Shown: piece after piece, positions 54,197-64,000 of the stretch | Layout: each line of letters starts with the position of its first letter | How positions within the stretch are numbered: the first letter of the stretch is position 1 | Source of the DNA: Bradyrhizobium zhanjiangense | GTDB taxonomy: Bacteria; Pseudomonadota; Alphaproteobacteria; Rhizobiales; Xanthobacteraceae | Reading direction: 5' to 3' | Length of the DNA stretch: 64,000 nt | Assembly: GCF_004114935.1 (NCBI RefSeq) | Contig: NZ_CP022221.1 | Location: forward strand, 744,001 to 808,000 | The notes under the pieces: generated by a model | The model's input: only the letters and a program-made list of their open reading frames with translations | Database searches by the model: none | Told to the model about the DNA's origin: nothing | Made by a program: the position numbers and the translations under genes

Positions 54197-56458
54197 TCAA
54201 GCGGCGTCAGTGAGCAAAGGCTGACGCCGGTTGAACACGAACAGGATCAGGGCGAGCACGATCAGGATCAGGCCCGCGATCATCTTCAGCTCGGCCGAGG
54301 TTGCGGTCTTGGGCAGACGGATCGCATCAGGTGCAGCAGGTGTCGGCCGCCTCGCCGCCGACTGATTGCGCGCGTCGGCATGGCGCTCATGCAGCTGTGC
54401 CGGCAATTGCTGTCGTTCGCCAAACACCTTCTCGAAATCCCAGCCGGCCGGCAGGTTGATCGGCAATTCGCTGAGCTTGAGCGGCTCGCCTTCGGGGCGG
54501 CTCGGCGTCTTGTCGACCGCGACCAGGCTGGTCAGCCGCGTGACGATCTGATGGTCGAGCGCCAGCGCCAGGATCGCCTTGTCGGATTCTTCTGGCGTCA
54601 TCTCGCGCAGGGTGCGCGCAACTTCAGCATCGCCGATCTTGCGCCTGGCCCAGAGTTTTGACAGGCCCTTGCCTTCGGCGGCATTTTGTAGTGGCAGCGT
54701 CACCGACCACGGGCGATCGCCGACGCGGCCCTTGATCTCGAGCGAGCCCGCGAGCTTGTCGAGTTTTGCCGCCAGCACCAAGGGCTCGTCGCGGTAGACG
54801 TCGGGAATGATCGCCGGGGTGACATCGGCCTTGGCCTCCGAGAATTTTGCGCTGAGACCGGTCACGGCCGGATTTTCCAGCTTGGCGAACAGGCCGCGCA
54901 TGCGCTCCTCCACCTGCTCGACGGAGCCGATATGGGTGAAGGCGCCGCGGCCGAGCTCGGAAGCGCGGGTCATCAGATAGGTGTTGGGCGCGGACCCGAT
55001 GCCGACCATGAACACGCGCGAGCGCCCGCGCATCGCCGTGATGGTTTCGAACAATTGCTGCTCATTGCCGATCGCGCCGTCGGTCAGGAAGACGACCTGG
55101 CGAACCATGCTGGTGTCGCCGAGCGTGTCGGTCAGCGCCGCGCGCATCGCCGGAACCATCTCGGTGCCGCCGCGCGCCTGCAAGGCGCTGACGAAGGAGG
55201 TGGCTTCACCGACATGCGCGGCATCCGCCGGCACGGAAGCCGCAAACAGCACGTCCATGGTGTCGTCGAAGCGGATCACGTTGAATCGGTCGTTCGGCTG
55301 AAGACGAGAGAGCGCATAAGTCAGGCTGGCCTTGGCCTGAACGATCGACGTGCCGCCCATCGATCCCGAATTGTCGATCACGAACACGACCTCGCGTGGC
55401 AGCGGTTTCTGCATCGCCTGCTCGGCGGTCGCCGGGGTGACGAAGGCGAGCAGGTAATCGGCATCGCCGACATGCTCTCGGAACAGGCCGACCGATGGCG
55501 CCTTCGCTGCGGCCGGCTTCCAGGTCAACTCGAAATCGCGATCGGCCGGTACGGCGCCCTCGGTGAGCGTGACGACGCGCGTCGCGTCGTCCGGGCTCTC
55601 GACCTTGACGTTGTGGTGGTGGCTCTTGACCTCGCCGAGCGCAAAGCCGGACTTCAGGCGCACCGTGATGCTGGTTGGATTGACCGGCGCATTCTTGGCG
55701 GGATCCAGCACGGGAGGCGAGATACGGTCACGGTCCGGAACCGGGTCCGAATGAGTCGCGCCCCAACCCGAGCCGTCGTTGCGGAAGTCGACACTCTGCA
55801 CGATCGGCGCCGGACTGTAGCGCGGTGCCACCACCAGCGGCAGGCGCAGCGAATATTCGTTGCCGGATTGATGCACCGGCTCCTGGTATTCGATCTGCAC
55901 CAGCACGGTTTCGCCGGGACCGATGTTGGCAACCGAGTTGGTGAAGATGTTCGGCCGCTCCTGCTCGGTGAGCGCGGCCTTCTGCCCGGCGCGGCGCGCC
56001 TGTTCGTAGATCACGCGGGCCTGCTGCCGCACCTTGATGTCGCCGACGATGACGCGGTCGCCGACCACCATCTTCAGCGTATCCACGGCGCCGTCGGTCG
56101 CGAGCGGATAGACATAGGTTGCCTCGACCCAGTCCTTGGTCGGGTTGCGGAAGACCTGAGTGACCCGGGCGCGCAGCGTGGGGCCGGACACTGTGACGTC
56201 GATGTCGATGCCGAGGCGGATTGCTTCGGTGTAGGCGCCGTCCTGCTTCAGGAGCAGAGTGCCGGACCTGGCATCGCCGGGCTGGAGCAGGCTGGCCTGT
56301 TCGGTCGTTGCCGACCAACTCGTCCCGAAGCTCACCAGCAGGGCCAGGAAGGCGACCAGCATCACTGCAATGCTCTGCGCGAGAAGGAACAGTCCGACCT
56401 TGATGAGCCGGCTCAACAGGGGGTGCTCGTCGCTGTCGGCGGTGTCGTAGGTGTCCAT
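54197..56458 (-). CDS. VIT/von Willebrand-A domain protein with C-terminal LPKTA sorting signal
   Basis: 753 aa. N-terminal membrane or signal segment (VGLFLLAQSIAVMLVAFLALLVSFG, about 18-42). VIT domain about 75-190 (ARVTQVFRNPTKDWVEATYVYPLATDGAVD). VWA domain about 320-500 with MIDAS DNSGSMGGTS and ARGGTEM. Then a C-terminal beta region and, in the last 39 residues, L-P-K-T-A-T (starting near residue 715), a hydrophobic helix and RRQ, a complete cell-wall sorting signal. Start at 56458 (MDTYDTAD), with GGGAG nine bases upstream. Matches the 'marine proteobacterial sortase target' architecture. Function of the pair is unknown. Confidence 0.92.
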   Translation of the reverse strand: MDTYDTADSDEHPLLSRLIKVGLFLLAQSIAVMLVAFLALLVSFGTSWSATTEQASLLQPGDARSGTLLLKQDGAYTEAIRLGIDIDVTVSGPTLRARVTQVFRNPTKDWVEATYVYPLATDGAVDTLKMVVGDRVIVGDIKVRQQARVIYEQARRAGQKAALTEQERPNIFTNSVANIGPGETVLVQIEYQEPVHQSGNEYSLRLPLVVAPRYSPAPIVQSVDFRNDGSGWGATHSDPVPDRDRISPPVLDPAKNAPVNPTSITVRLKSGFALGEVKSHHHNVKVESPDDATRVVTLTEGAVPADRDFELTWKPAAAKAPSVGLFREHVGDADYLLAFVTPATAEQAMQKPLPREVVFVIDNSGSMGGTSIVQAKASLTYALSRLQPNDRFNVIRFDDTMDVLFAASVPADAAHVGEATSFVSALQARGGTEMVPAMRAALTDTLGDTSMVRQVVFLTDGAIGNEQQLFETITAMRGRSRVFMVGIGSAPNTYLMTRASELGRGAFTHIGSVEQVEERMRGLFAKLENPAVTGLSAKFSEAKADVTPAIIPDVYRDEPLVLAAKLDKLAGSLEIKGRVGDRPWSVTLPLQNAAEGKGLSKLWARRKIGDAEVARTLREMTPEESDKAILALALDHQIVTRLTSLVAVDKTPSRPEGEPLKLSELPINLPAGWDFEKVFGERQQLPAQLHERHADARNQSAARRPTPAAPDAIRLPKTATSAELKMIAGLILIVLALILFVFNRRQPLLTDAA

Positions 56459-56628
56459 TTGGCTTGCTCCCGAAGCGTGTTTGCTGGCTCTCAACATCCG
56501 CCGGCAGGGCACCTTTTCGCGAGCACCGCCGCGGCCGGCCCGGACTTGCTTCCACCGGGGCGGCCATGTGCGGTTTTGTGCTGGTTTGTCCGCCCTGCTA
56601 GGATGGGACTCTCAGGGCAGGGTTGACG

Positions 56629-57390
56629 ATGCAGACGCAGGCCGACAAGCAGCTTTCAGACGAGCAGAGCCGCGAGATCGCGGAGACAATTCGCGAGGAG
56701 CTCGCCAGACGCCGGATCTCCCGCCAGGCGCTGGCCGAGCTGGCCAAGCTCAGCCTGTCGACGCTGGAGAAGGTGCTCGGCGGCCGGCGGCCGTTCACGC
56801 TGGCGACGACGGTCCGGCTGGAGCAGGCACTGGGCGTCTCCTTGCGCAGAAGTGCCGTCGTGGTGACGCCGCCGGCCACAAACGATGTCGCGCCCGACAG
56901 CCTCGGCTCTTATGCGCATCGTGCGGTGACCTGGCTCGAGGACGTCTACGTCACCCTGCGGCCGTCGTTCGGCGACAAGGACGCGATCTTCGCCTACCGC
57001 ACCGAGATCGTCTGGGAGCCGAAAGTCTCTTCGCTGGTCTTCCGTGAGGGCGATCGCACCGACGCCGCCTATGAACATACCGGCGAGGTCGCCGTTCCCC
57101 ATCAGTCCGGCTTCATCTACCTCGTCATCATCAAGCACGGCCAGCACCGCGTGATCACGGTGTCGCGGCCGACCGTCGCCGGTGAGATGTACGGCATCAT
57201 CTCGACGCTCCGCGCCGGCCCTGGCTCGCAGCTCACGCCGATCGCGGCGCCAATCGCCTACGTGCCGCTCAAAAACGTTCCGAAGCCGTCTTTGGGGCGG
57301 GTCGGGCCCGATGACGCCAGCCATGCTTTGTATCGAAAGCATCTGCGCCGAACGGTGGAGGAGCCTTTCGCGCTCTTCCTGCCCGGATAG
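56629..57390 (+). CDS. XRE-like DNA-binding protein with unknown sensory domain
   Basis: 253 aa. The N-terminal helix-turn-helix (about 15-75) is 'REIAETIREELARRRISRQALAELAKLSLSTLEKVLGGRRPF', an XRE-type domain. The C-terminal 150 residues are not recognised: 'LGSYAHRAVTWLEDVYVTLRPSFGDKDAIFAYRTEIVWEPKVSSLVFRE..' has many aromatic residues and alternating strands like a jelly-roll ligand domain. Start at the ATG 56629, preceded by AGGG, with a TTG two codons earlier. Divergent from the VIT/VWA gene (about 170 bp), which it may control. Confidence 0.8.
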   Translation: MQTQADKQLSDEQSREIAETIREELARRRISRQALAELAKLSLSTLEKVLGGRRPFTLATTVRLEQALGVSLRRSAVVVTPPATNDVAPDSLGSYAHRAVTWLEDVYVTLRPSFGDKDAIFAYRTEIVWEPKVSSLVFREGDRTDAAYEHTGEVAVPHQSGFIYLVIIKHGQHRVITVSRPTVAGEMYGIISTLRAGPGSQLTPIAAPIAYVPLKNVPKPSLGRVGPDDASHALYRKHLRRTVEEPFALFLPG

Positions 57391-57409
57391 CCGCGCTTTG
57401 ACCTCGTTC

Positions 57410-57450
57410 AAGCAAATAAGATAGCGGCCTTTTCAGCCGCTATCTTGCTT
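57410..57450. terminator. Bidirectional terminator hairpin
   Basis: AAGATAGCGGC-CTTTTCA-GCCGCTATCTT, an 11-bp perfect stem extended by AAGC/GCTT. Placed between the stop codons of the convergent XRE-type and binding-protein genes. Confidence 0.85.
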
Positions 57451-57472
57451 GGGCGTGTTCAGCTGATGCGGG

Positions 57473-58696
57473 CTAGCCGCCCGTTTCCGCGCTGATGATG
57501 TCGCCGAACAGTTCCCACTGACCGGCCTTGAAGCGGATCATCTTGAGCTGCTCGATCGGTGCGAAATCGTTGGCGCCGGTGTTGATCTTGATGCCGGGGA
57601 TCAGCGTATCCGGCGCAAAGTCCTTCAGGCTGGCAGCCTGCTTCATCACGTTCTCGCGCGTCAGCACGTCCCCGCACTGCTTCAGCGCCTGGACCAGGGT
57701 CTGTGCGGCGGCGTAGCCGTAGACGAGGTTGGTGTCGGAGATGTTGGCGCCGGGCATGTACTTGTCGATGAAGGCCAAAAACTTCTTCATGCCCTCGTCG
57801 TCCTTCCATTGCGGGTCGGACGCGTCCTTCAGATAGGTTGCCGACAGCACGCCTTCCGAAGCATCGAGCCCGGCGGGCTTCATCACCGCGCCGATCGAGA
57901 TCGACACATCGGTCATCACATGCATCGGTTTCCATTCGAGCTCGGCGATCTTCTTGATCGCCTGCGCCGCGAATTTCGGCGTCGAGATGTTGACGAGGAC
58001 GTTGGCGCCGGTGCCCTTCAGCTTGACGATGTGGGAATCGATCGACGGCTCGGTGGTCTCGTAGCTCTCCTCCGCGACGATCAGCGAGGACGCCTTGTCG
58101 CCAAAAATCTCCTTGATGCCGGCGACGTAGTCTTTGCCGAAATCGTCATTGGCATAGAAGATCGCGACCTTGGCATCGGGCTTCGCCTGCAAGATATACT
58201 TGGCGAAGATCCGCGCCTCGACGCGGTAGCTCGGCTGGAAGCCCATGGTCCAGGGAAAACCCTTCGGGTCGTTCCACTTGCTGGCACCGGTGGCGAGGAA
58301 GAGCTGCGGCACCTTCTTGGAATTGTGATATTTCTGCACGGCGGTCTGGGTCGGCGTGCCCAGCGCGTTGAAGACCAGGAACACCTCGTCGCTCTCGATC
58401 AGCTTGCGCACCTGCTCCACGGTCTTGGGCGGCGAATAGCCGTCATCATAGGAGATCCAGTTGATCTTGCGGCCGTTGATGCCGCCCTGGTCGTTGATCA
58501 TCTTGAAATAGGCTTCCTCGGTCTTGCCGATGATGCCGTAGGCGGAAGCCGGCCCGGAATAGGCCTCGACATTGCCGATCTTGATCTCGGTGTCGCTGGC
58601 GCCCGTGTCGTATTTCTTTTGCGCGTAGGCGCCTTGTACTGAGAGCAATGTCAGCGCCGTTGCCGCGGCGAGCAGGGCGAGTTTCTTGTTCTTCAT
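57473..58696 (-). CDS. Branched-chain-amino-acid-type ABC transporter substrate-binding protein
   Basis: 407-aa type I periplasmic binding protein of the LivJ group. Signal peptide with cleavage near GAYA-QKKYDTG (about 25). Body 'IKIGNVEAYSGPASAYGIIGKTEEAYFKMINDQGGINGRKI'. The 'KWNDPKGFPWTMGFQPSYRVEARIFAKYIL' segment is common in members that bind aromatic or lipid-derived acids rather than amino acids. AAGGAAATTGCC precedes the ATG. No permease or ATPase genes adjoin, so it shares a transporter elsewhere or is an orphan. It follows the acyl-CoA ligase on the same strand after a terminator. Confidence 0.88.
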   Translation of the reverse strand: MKNKKLALLAAATALTLLSVQGAYAQKKYDTGASDTEIKIGNVEAYSGPASAYGIIGKTEEAYFKMINDQGGINGRKINWISYDDGYSPPKTVEQVRKLIESDEVFLVFNALGTPTQTAVQKYHNSKKVPQLFLATGASKWNDPKGFPWTMGFQPSYRVEARIFAKYILQAKPDAKVAIFYANDDFGKDYVAGIKEIFGDKASSLIVAEESYETTEPSIDSHIVKLKGTGANVLVNISTPKFAAQAIKKIAELEWKPMHVMTDVSISIGAVMKPAGLDASEGVLSATYLKDASDPQWKDDEGMKKFLAFIDKYMPGANISDTNLVYGYAAAQTLVQALKQCGDVLTRENVMKQAASLKDFAPDTLIPGIKINTGANDFAPIEQLKMIRFKAGQWELFGDIISAETGG

Positions 58697-58737
58697 GGCA
58701 ATTTCCTTGGGGTTTCTTGTGGGTTGGAGCAGGCACT

Positions 58738-58766
58738 TCGAAAAGAAAAAGCGCCCGCGAGGGCGC
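58738..58766 (-). terminator. Intrinsic terminator of the acyl-CoA ligase gene (minus strand)
   Basis: Read on the minus strand: GCGCCC-TCGC-GGGCGC followed by TTTTTCTTTTC. Six bases after the ligase stop and upstream of the binding-protein start, so the latter needs its own promoter or read-through. Confidence 0.85.
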
Positions 58767-58771
58767 CTCGG

Positions 58772-60322
58772 TCAGGCATTGGCGACTTTGTTGTCGACTT
58801 CGGAAGCCACCGAGAACTCCTTGCGCAAGGTCGGCTTGTGGATCTTGCCGGTGGCGTTGCGCGGTAGCGCATCGACGAAGCGGATCTGGCGCGGGCATTT
58901 GAAGCGCGCGAGGTTAGCCGCGCAATGCGCGAACACATCAGCCTCGGTCAGGTTCTGGCCAGGCTTGACCGCGACGATGGCAAGGCCCACCTCGCCCCAT
59001 TGCGGATCGGGGATGCCGATCACGGCAGCTTCCGCGATGGCGTTGAGCTGATGCAGGACGTTCTCGACCTCGGCTGGATAGACGTTCTCGCCGCCGGAAA
59101 TGTACATGTCCTTCCAACGGTCGACGATGTAGTAAAAACCTTCTTCGTCGACGCGCGTGGCATCGCCCGTATGCAGCCAGCCGTCGGTGAATGAGGTCTT
59201 GTTGGCCTCGGGCCTGTTCCAGTAGCCCGGCGTGATGTTCGGCCCCTTGACCCAGAGCTCGCCGAGCTCGCCGACATCGGCATCGCTGCCGTCGGGCCGC
59301 ACGATGCGCACCTCCGTATGCAGCACCGGCTTGCCGGCGGAACCAGCCTTGCGCGCAGCGTCCTCGCGGTCGAGCACCAGCACGGCCGGTGAGGTCTCGG
59401 TCATGCCATAGCCCTGCTGAAGCTCGACGCCGCGCGCTTCCCACACTTTCAGCAGCGGCACCGGCATCGGTGCGCCTCCGACACCGCCGACGATCAGCCG
59501 GCTGAGATCGGTGGTCGCGAAAGCCGGGTGCTGCGCCATGAATTGATAGATCGCGGGCACACCGAAGAACACGTTGATGCCCTGCGCGGGGTCATTGATC
59601 AGGCCGAGCGCCGTGCCGGGATCGAAGGCGCGCATGATCATCACGGTGCCACCGGCATGCAGCACCGGATTGGTGTAGCAATTCAGCCCGCCGGTGTGGA
59701 ACAGCGGCAGCACGGTGAGCAGCACCGAAGACGGCCCGATGCAGGCGGGGCCGCCGAGATTGACGCAATTCCAGAACGTCATGCCATGGGTGATGGTCGC
59801 GCCCTTGGGATGTCCCGTCGTGCCCGACGTGTACATGATGGTCGAGACGTCATCGAGCGTGACTTCTTCGGCGCGGTCGAGCGGTTTGGCGGCGGCGATG
59901 CCGGCCTCATAGGACCCGCCGGGTCCGAGCAGCAGGCTGGTCGCGACCCCGCAAAGCTTCGCCACGCTCAGCGCCGTCTCGGCCAGGTCGGCGTCGTGGA
60001 TCATCACCTTCGGCGCGCAATCGCCGGTGATGAACTGGAGTTCGGGAACGGTGAGGCGGGTGTTCAGCGGCACGAAGATGGCACCTAACCGCCCGCAGGC
60101 GAACTGCACCTCCAGCGTATCGGTGGTGTTCAGCGCCAGCACCGCGACGCGGTCGCCGCGCGAGACGTTGAGCGTGTGGCGCAGGAATGAGGCGAGGCGC
60201 GAGACGCGGGCATCGAGCTGCGAATAGGTGAAGCGGCGCTCGCTTGCGAGGTCGATGACCGCAACCTTGCCAGGCGTGCGCCGGCCATGATGAGCGATCC
60301 AGTCGTAGTAACGAACGGCCAA
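58772..60322 (-). CDS. AMP-forming acyl-CoA synthetase (FadD-like/long-chain or aryl)
   Basis: 516-aa ANL-superfamily ligase making acyl-CoA via acyl-adenylate. P-loop-like A3 motif YTSGTTGHPKGA, A5 'QQGYGMTETSP', A7 'GWLHTGD', A8 'FYYIVDRWKDMYISGGENVYPAEVE' and A10 'PRNATGKIHKPTLRKE' with the catalytic Lys. The start is a TTG at 60322, with GGAGGG six bases before. Substrate not determinable; the neighbours (two acyl-CoA dehydrogenases and a binding protein) point to carboxylic-acid catabolism. Confidence 0.92.
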   Translation of the reverse strand: MAVRYYDWIAHHGRRTPGKVAVIDLASERRFTYSQLDARVSRLASFLRHTLNVSRGDRVAVLALNTTDTLEVQFACGRLGAIFVPLNTRLTVPELQFITGDCAPKVMIHDADLAETALSVAKLCGVATSLLLGPGGSYEAGIAAAKPLDRAEEVTLDDVSTIMYTSGTTGHPKGATITHGMTFWNCVNLGGPACIGPSSVLLTVLPLFHTGGLNCYTNPVLHAGGTVMIMRAFDPGTALGLINDPAQGINVFFGVPAIYQFMAQHPAFATTDLSRLIVGGVGGAPMPVPLLKVWEARGVELQQGYGMTETSPAVLVLDREDAARKAGSAGKPVLHTEVRIVRPDGSDADVGELGELWVKGPNITPGYWNRPEANKTSFTDGWLHTGDATRVDEEGFYYIVDRWKDMYISGGENVYPAEVENVLHQLNAIAEAAVIGIPDPQWGEVGLAIVAVKPGQNLTEADVFAHCAANLARFKCPRQIRFVDALPRNATGKIHKPTLRKEFSVASEVDNKVANA

Positions 60323-60587
60323 AAATCCCTCCCTCGGCGGTCTTGCGCCGCTGTATTATTTATTGCCATGCACCAGGCCGGCGTGGCCTTGGTGGGCCAG
60401 CCGGAGTTTTGTGCACCATCTTTTTGATCCGGAGTTGGCCTGCGAGGAGCGAAAATCGTCTTGCGTTCAGTTGCTGGCCCTGCGGCTTCACGCGAACTGA
60501 CCCATCCGGCCAGCCACTTGGCGCAAGTGAAACCAACAAAGTTCCGTCCATGGTGGCCGAGACGAATCCGTACCAGGCGAGAGTGCT
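60323..60587. promoter_or_regulatory. Divergent control region between ligase and acyl-CoA dehydrogenase
   Basis: 265 bp without a gene. AT-rich tract 'tgtattatttattgcc' at about 60350-60368 is the best promoter-like segment. I see no clear operator; small inverted elements such as 'ggccggcgtggccttggtgggcc' (60378 region) are not convincing. Confidence 0.4.
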
Positions 60588-61724
60588 ATGAAGAGCCCGT
60601 TCTATACCGCCGAGCACGATGCCTTCCGCGAAATGATGCGCCGCTTTGTCGAGAAGGAGATTACGCCCTTCGCTCATGAGTGGGACGAGGCCGGTGAATT
60701 CCCGCGCGCGCTCTATCGCAAGGCGGCCGCTATCGGCCTGTTGGGGCTGGGATTCCCCGAGGAATATGGCGGCATCGCCGCCGACCAGTTCATGAAGATC
60801 GTGGCGAGCCAGGAGCTCGCACAGGCCGGCGCCGGCGGTGTCAGCGCCAGCCTGATGAGCCACACCATCGGCTCGCCGCCGATCGCCCGGGCGGCTCGCC
60901 CCGAGGTGAGGGCACGCGTGCTGCCGCAGGTGCTATCAGGCGAAAAGATTTCCGCCCTCGCGATCACCGAGCCGGGCGGCGGCTCCGATGTCGCGAACCT
61001 GCGCACCCGAGCGCGGCGCGACGCCGATCACTACGTCGTGAGCGGCGAGAAGACCTTCATCACCTCTGGCGTGCGAGCCGATTATCTGACCGTTGCGGTG
61101 CGTACCGGCGGCGAGGGCGCCGGTGGTGTCAGCCTGCTCCTGATCGAAGGCAACACGCCCGGCCTGTCGCGCACCAAGCTGAAGAAGATGGGCTGGTGGG
61201 CCTCCGATACCGCGACGCTACATTTCGACGCCTGCCGCGTGCCCGCCGAGAATCTGATCGGCGAGGAAGGTCAGGGCTTCAAGATCATCATGCAGAACTT
61301 CAACAGCGAGCGCATGGGCATGGCCGCGAGCTGCACCGCCTTCGCCCGCGTCTGTCTCGATGAGGCGATCGCCTACGCCAAGGAGCGCAAGACGTTCGGC
61401 AAGCCGCTGGCCCAGCATCAGGTGATCCGCCACAAGATCGTCGACATGGCGCAGAAGGTCGCGGCTTCGCAAGCGATGCTGGAGATGCTGGCCTGGCGGC
61501 TGGAGCAGGGCGAAAGCCCGGTCGCTGAAATCTGCATGATGAAGAATCAGGCGACGCAGACCATGGCGTTCTGCGCCTCGGAAGCCGTGCAAATCTTCGG
61601 CGGCGCCGGCTTCATGCGTGGCATCAAGGCCGAGCGCATCTACCGCGAGGTCAAGGTCAACGCCATCGGCGGCGGCACCGAGGAGATCATGAAGGATCTG
61701 GCTTCGAGGCAGATGGGGTTGTGA
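60588..61724 (+). CDS. Acyl-CoA dehydrogenase
   Basis: 378-aa FAD flavoprotein. Motifs: LAITEPGGGSDVANLRTRA (substrate/FAD loop), KTFITSGVRADYLTVAV, RTKLKKMGWWASDTATLHFDACRVP and the C-terminal IYREVKVNAIGGGTEEIM. The usual C-terminal catalytic Glu of medium-chain enzymes is Gly in IGGGT; Glu in NSERMGM occupies the isovaleryl-CoA-dehydrogenase position, which probably is the base. ATG at 60588; a palindromic repeat lies between it and a second, related gene. Substrate chain length not inferable. Confidence 0.93.
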   Translation: MKSPFYTAEHDAFREMMRRFVEKEITPFAHEWDEAGEFPRALYRKAAAIGLLGLGFPEEYGGIAADQFMKIVASQELAQAGAGGVSASLMSHTIGSPPIARAARPEVRARVLPQVLSGEKISALAITEPGGGSDVANLRTRARRDADHYVVSGEKTFITSGVRADYLTVAVRTGGEGAGGVSLLLIEGNTPGLSRTKLKKMGWWASDTATLHFDACRVPAENLIGEEGQGFKIIMQNFNSERMGMAASCTAFARVCLDEAIAYAKERKTFGKPLAQHQVIRHKIVDMAQKVAASQAMLEMLAWRLEQGESPVAEICMMKNQATQTMAFCASEAVQIFGGAGFMRGIKAERIYREVKVNAIGGGTEEIMKDLASRQMGL

Positions 61725-61734
61725 AAGTCTCCGC

Positions 61735-61821
61735 CGTCATGCCCGGGCTTGTCCCGGGCATCCACGATCTTGCTGCCGGGTGACGAAGGCGTGGATGGCT
61801 GGGACAAGCCCGGCCATGACG
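61735..61821. repeat. Palindromic intergenic repeat, family C
   Basis: Ends cgtcatgcccgggcttgtccc / gggacaagcccggccatgacg, core atccacgatcttgctgccgggtgacgaaggcgtggat. Between the two acyl-CoA dehydrogenase genes. Single copy in the window. Confidence 0.8.
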
Positions 61822-61857
61822 AGCACATCAGAGATACCGAGAGCTGAGCTGACAAAG

Positions 61858-63023
<1,166 letters not shown>

Positions 63024-63024
<1 letters not shown>

Positions 63025-63680
63025 TGATCACGCTCTACCACTGCGACGCCGCGCGCTCATTCCGTCCGCTCTGGATGCTGGAGGAGATGGGGCTGCCGTA
63101 CGAATTGAAGATGCTGCCATTCCCGCCGCGGGTGTTCGCCAAGGATTATCTCGGGATCAATCCGCTCGGCACCATCCCCTTTTTGATTGATGGCGAGACG
63201 CGGATGACGGAGTCCTCCGGCATCTGCCACTATCTCGGCATCAAATATGGTCCGACCCCGCTGATGGTGGGACCTGAGGATCCTGCCTATGGCGCGTTCC
63301 TGAACTGGATGTATTTCAGCGATGCCACGTTAACCTTCCCACAGACGCTGGTGCTCAGATACACCCAGCTCGAGCCGGAGGAGCGCCGCAATCCGCAGGT
63401 CGCCGGCGACTATGCGAAATGGTTCTTGGGACGCTTGCGCGCCGTCGAGGCAGCCACCGCAAATGCCGAAACCTTGTGCGCCGGCCGCTTCACAGCCGCT
63501 GACATTGTCATCGGTTATGCGCTCCGCCTCGCCGACAACATTGGGCTGGCCAAGGATTTTGGGCCAAATGTCGCAGCCTATTGGGCGCGCTTGCAGCAGC
63601 GCGACGGCTTCAAGCGCGCCGTTGCTGCGGAGCAAAAGGCCGGGATCGAGCAGAAAGTCGCTCCAAGGGTGCGGGCGTAG
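63024..63680 (+). CDS. Glutathione S-transferase family protein
   Basis: 218-aa two-domain protein. Thioredoxin-fold N-terminus 'MITLYHCDAARSFRPLWMLEEMGLPYELKMLPFPPR' with Ser in ARSFR as candidate catalytic residue, the cis-Pro in LGTIPFLID and the 'MTESSGICHYL' glutathione-binding segment. The helical C-terminal domain ends 'RFTAADIVIGYAL', 'PNVAAYWARLQQRDGFKRAV', as in MAAI/Nu-type transferases. ATG overlaps the stop of the dehydrogenase (TGATG), AAAGGAAAC upstream, so the two are coupled; it may isomerise or detoxify a CoA-derived intermediate. Confidence 0.9.
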
Positions 63681-63682
63681 TT

Positions 63683-63809
63683 GTCGTCCCGGCGAAGGCC
63701 GGGACCCATACTCCCCGAAACATGTTTTGCGAAGATTGGTCGCTCGGGATTGATATCGCCCACATCGATAGACTTCCCGATATGGGTCCCGGCCTCCGCC
63801 GGGACGACG
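63683..63809. repeat. Palindromic intergenic repeat, family B copy 6
   Basis: Ends gtcgtcccggcgaaggccgg / ccggcctccgccgggacgac, inner gggacccatac / atatgggtccc. The core (gaagattggtcgctcgggat) is unlike other copies. Remaining 63810-63953 holds no gene. Confidence 0.8.
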
Positions 63810-63953
63810 AAGAGTTCCGGGTTTTTCTTTGCCCTTCCGTAGCGCCTGTCTTTTGCGCCTCATGACAGCGCTATCCCACCGTGACAGCGCCCAAATTTCC
63901 GCTAAGGTGACCTCCGTCCGCAGTGGCCAGAGAGCCGCGCGAGGAGGATCCCC

Positions 63954-64000
63954 ATGGAAGACAAAGGTCGCGAATCCGACCATTTGATGCTGATCACGCC
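63954..64000 (+). CDS. Start of an unidentified gene, 3' truncated by window end
   Basis: ATG at 63954 with a strong GAGGAGG nine bases upstream; 15 codons visible (MEDKGRESDHLMLIT). Too short to identify. The strong ribosome site argues for a real gene. Confidence 0.6.
   Translation, partial: MEDKGRESDHLMLIT

Overview
The window is high-GC chromosomal DNA from an alphaproteobacterium, most likely Bradyrhizobium or a close relative. The support is the gene complement (an amino acid:[carrier protein] ligase with carrier protein, tripartite tricarboxylate transporters, many acyl-CoA enzymes), the GGAGG-type ribosome sites with frequent GTG/TTG starts, and several families of 80-160 bp intergenic palindromes. 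I see no rRNA, tRNA, CRISPR array, transposase or phage gene. Both window ends cut genes.

Layout. 1-9.3 kb: a truncated kinase-like gene, a marR-emrA-emrB drug-efflux operon, a Zur-like Fur regulator, an EamA exporter, ispG, and a TauD-type dioxygenase overlapping a cell-wall amidase. 9.3-19.1 kb: a CPA1 antiporter, a class A beta-lactamase, an NTF2-like protein, a GFA protein, a secreted caspase-like protein, a DUF1345 protein, farnesyl-type diphosphate synthase, mtgA, rpmF and two hypothetical proteins. 19.3-27.3 kb: two c-di-GMP proteins (one with a degenerate GGDEF) around a tctCBA uptake operon. 27.5-31.3 kb: a cluster of acyltransferase, amino acid:carrier-protein ligase and acyl-CoA-dehydrogenase-fold protein, divergent from a small carrier protein. 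31.6-36.9 kb: mtnP-mtnA methionine salvage, a HAD hydrolase, a secreted chymotrypsin-fold protease and a Baeyer-Villiger-like monooxygenase.

37.1-49.5 kb is a coherent short-chain amide/urea module. A giant NCS1-transporter/histidine-kinase/receiver fusion and a LuxR-type response regulator are divergent from a five-gene ABC transporter (urtABCDE/fmdDEF type), which is followed by formamidase fmdA, fmdB and aliphatic amidase amiE. The sensor probably perceives the amide or a related compound and drives uptake and hydrolysis to ammonium. Four perfect 54-bp tandem repeats, each a ribosome site plus a 16-codon mini-ORF, sit directly in front of the first ATPase gene.

49.5-64 kb: an autotransporter remnant, an MCE-domain lipid-transport protein, an ADP-forming acyl-CoA synthetase, a Gram-negative sortase with its VIT/VWA substrate (C-terminal LPKTA signal), an XRE-type regulator, and an acyl-CoA catabolic group (substrate-binding protein, AMP-forming ligase, two acyl-CoA dehydrogenases, a glutathione-transferase-like protein).

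The best candidates for under-described biology are the aminoacyl-carrier-protein cluster, the transporter-kinase fusion with the amide operon, the urtD leader repeats, and the sortase/LPKTA pair.
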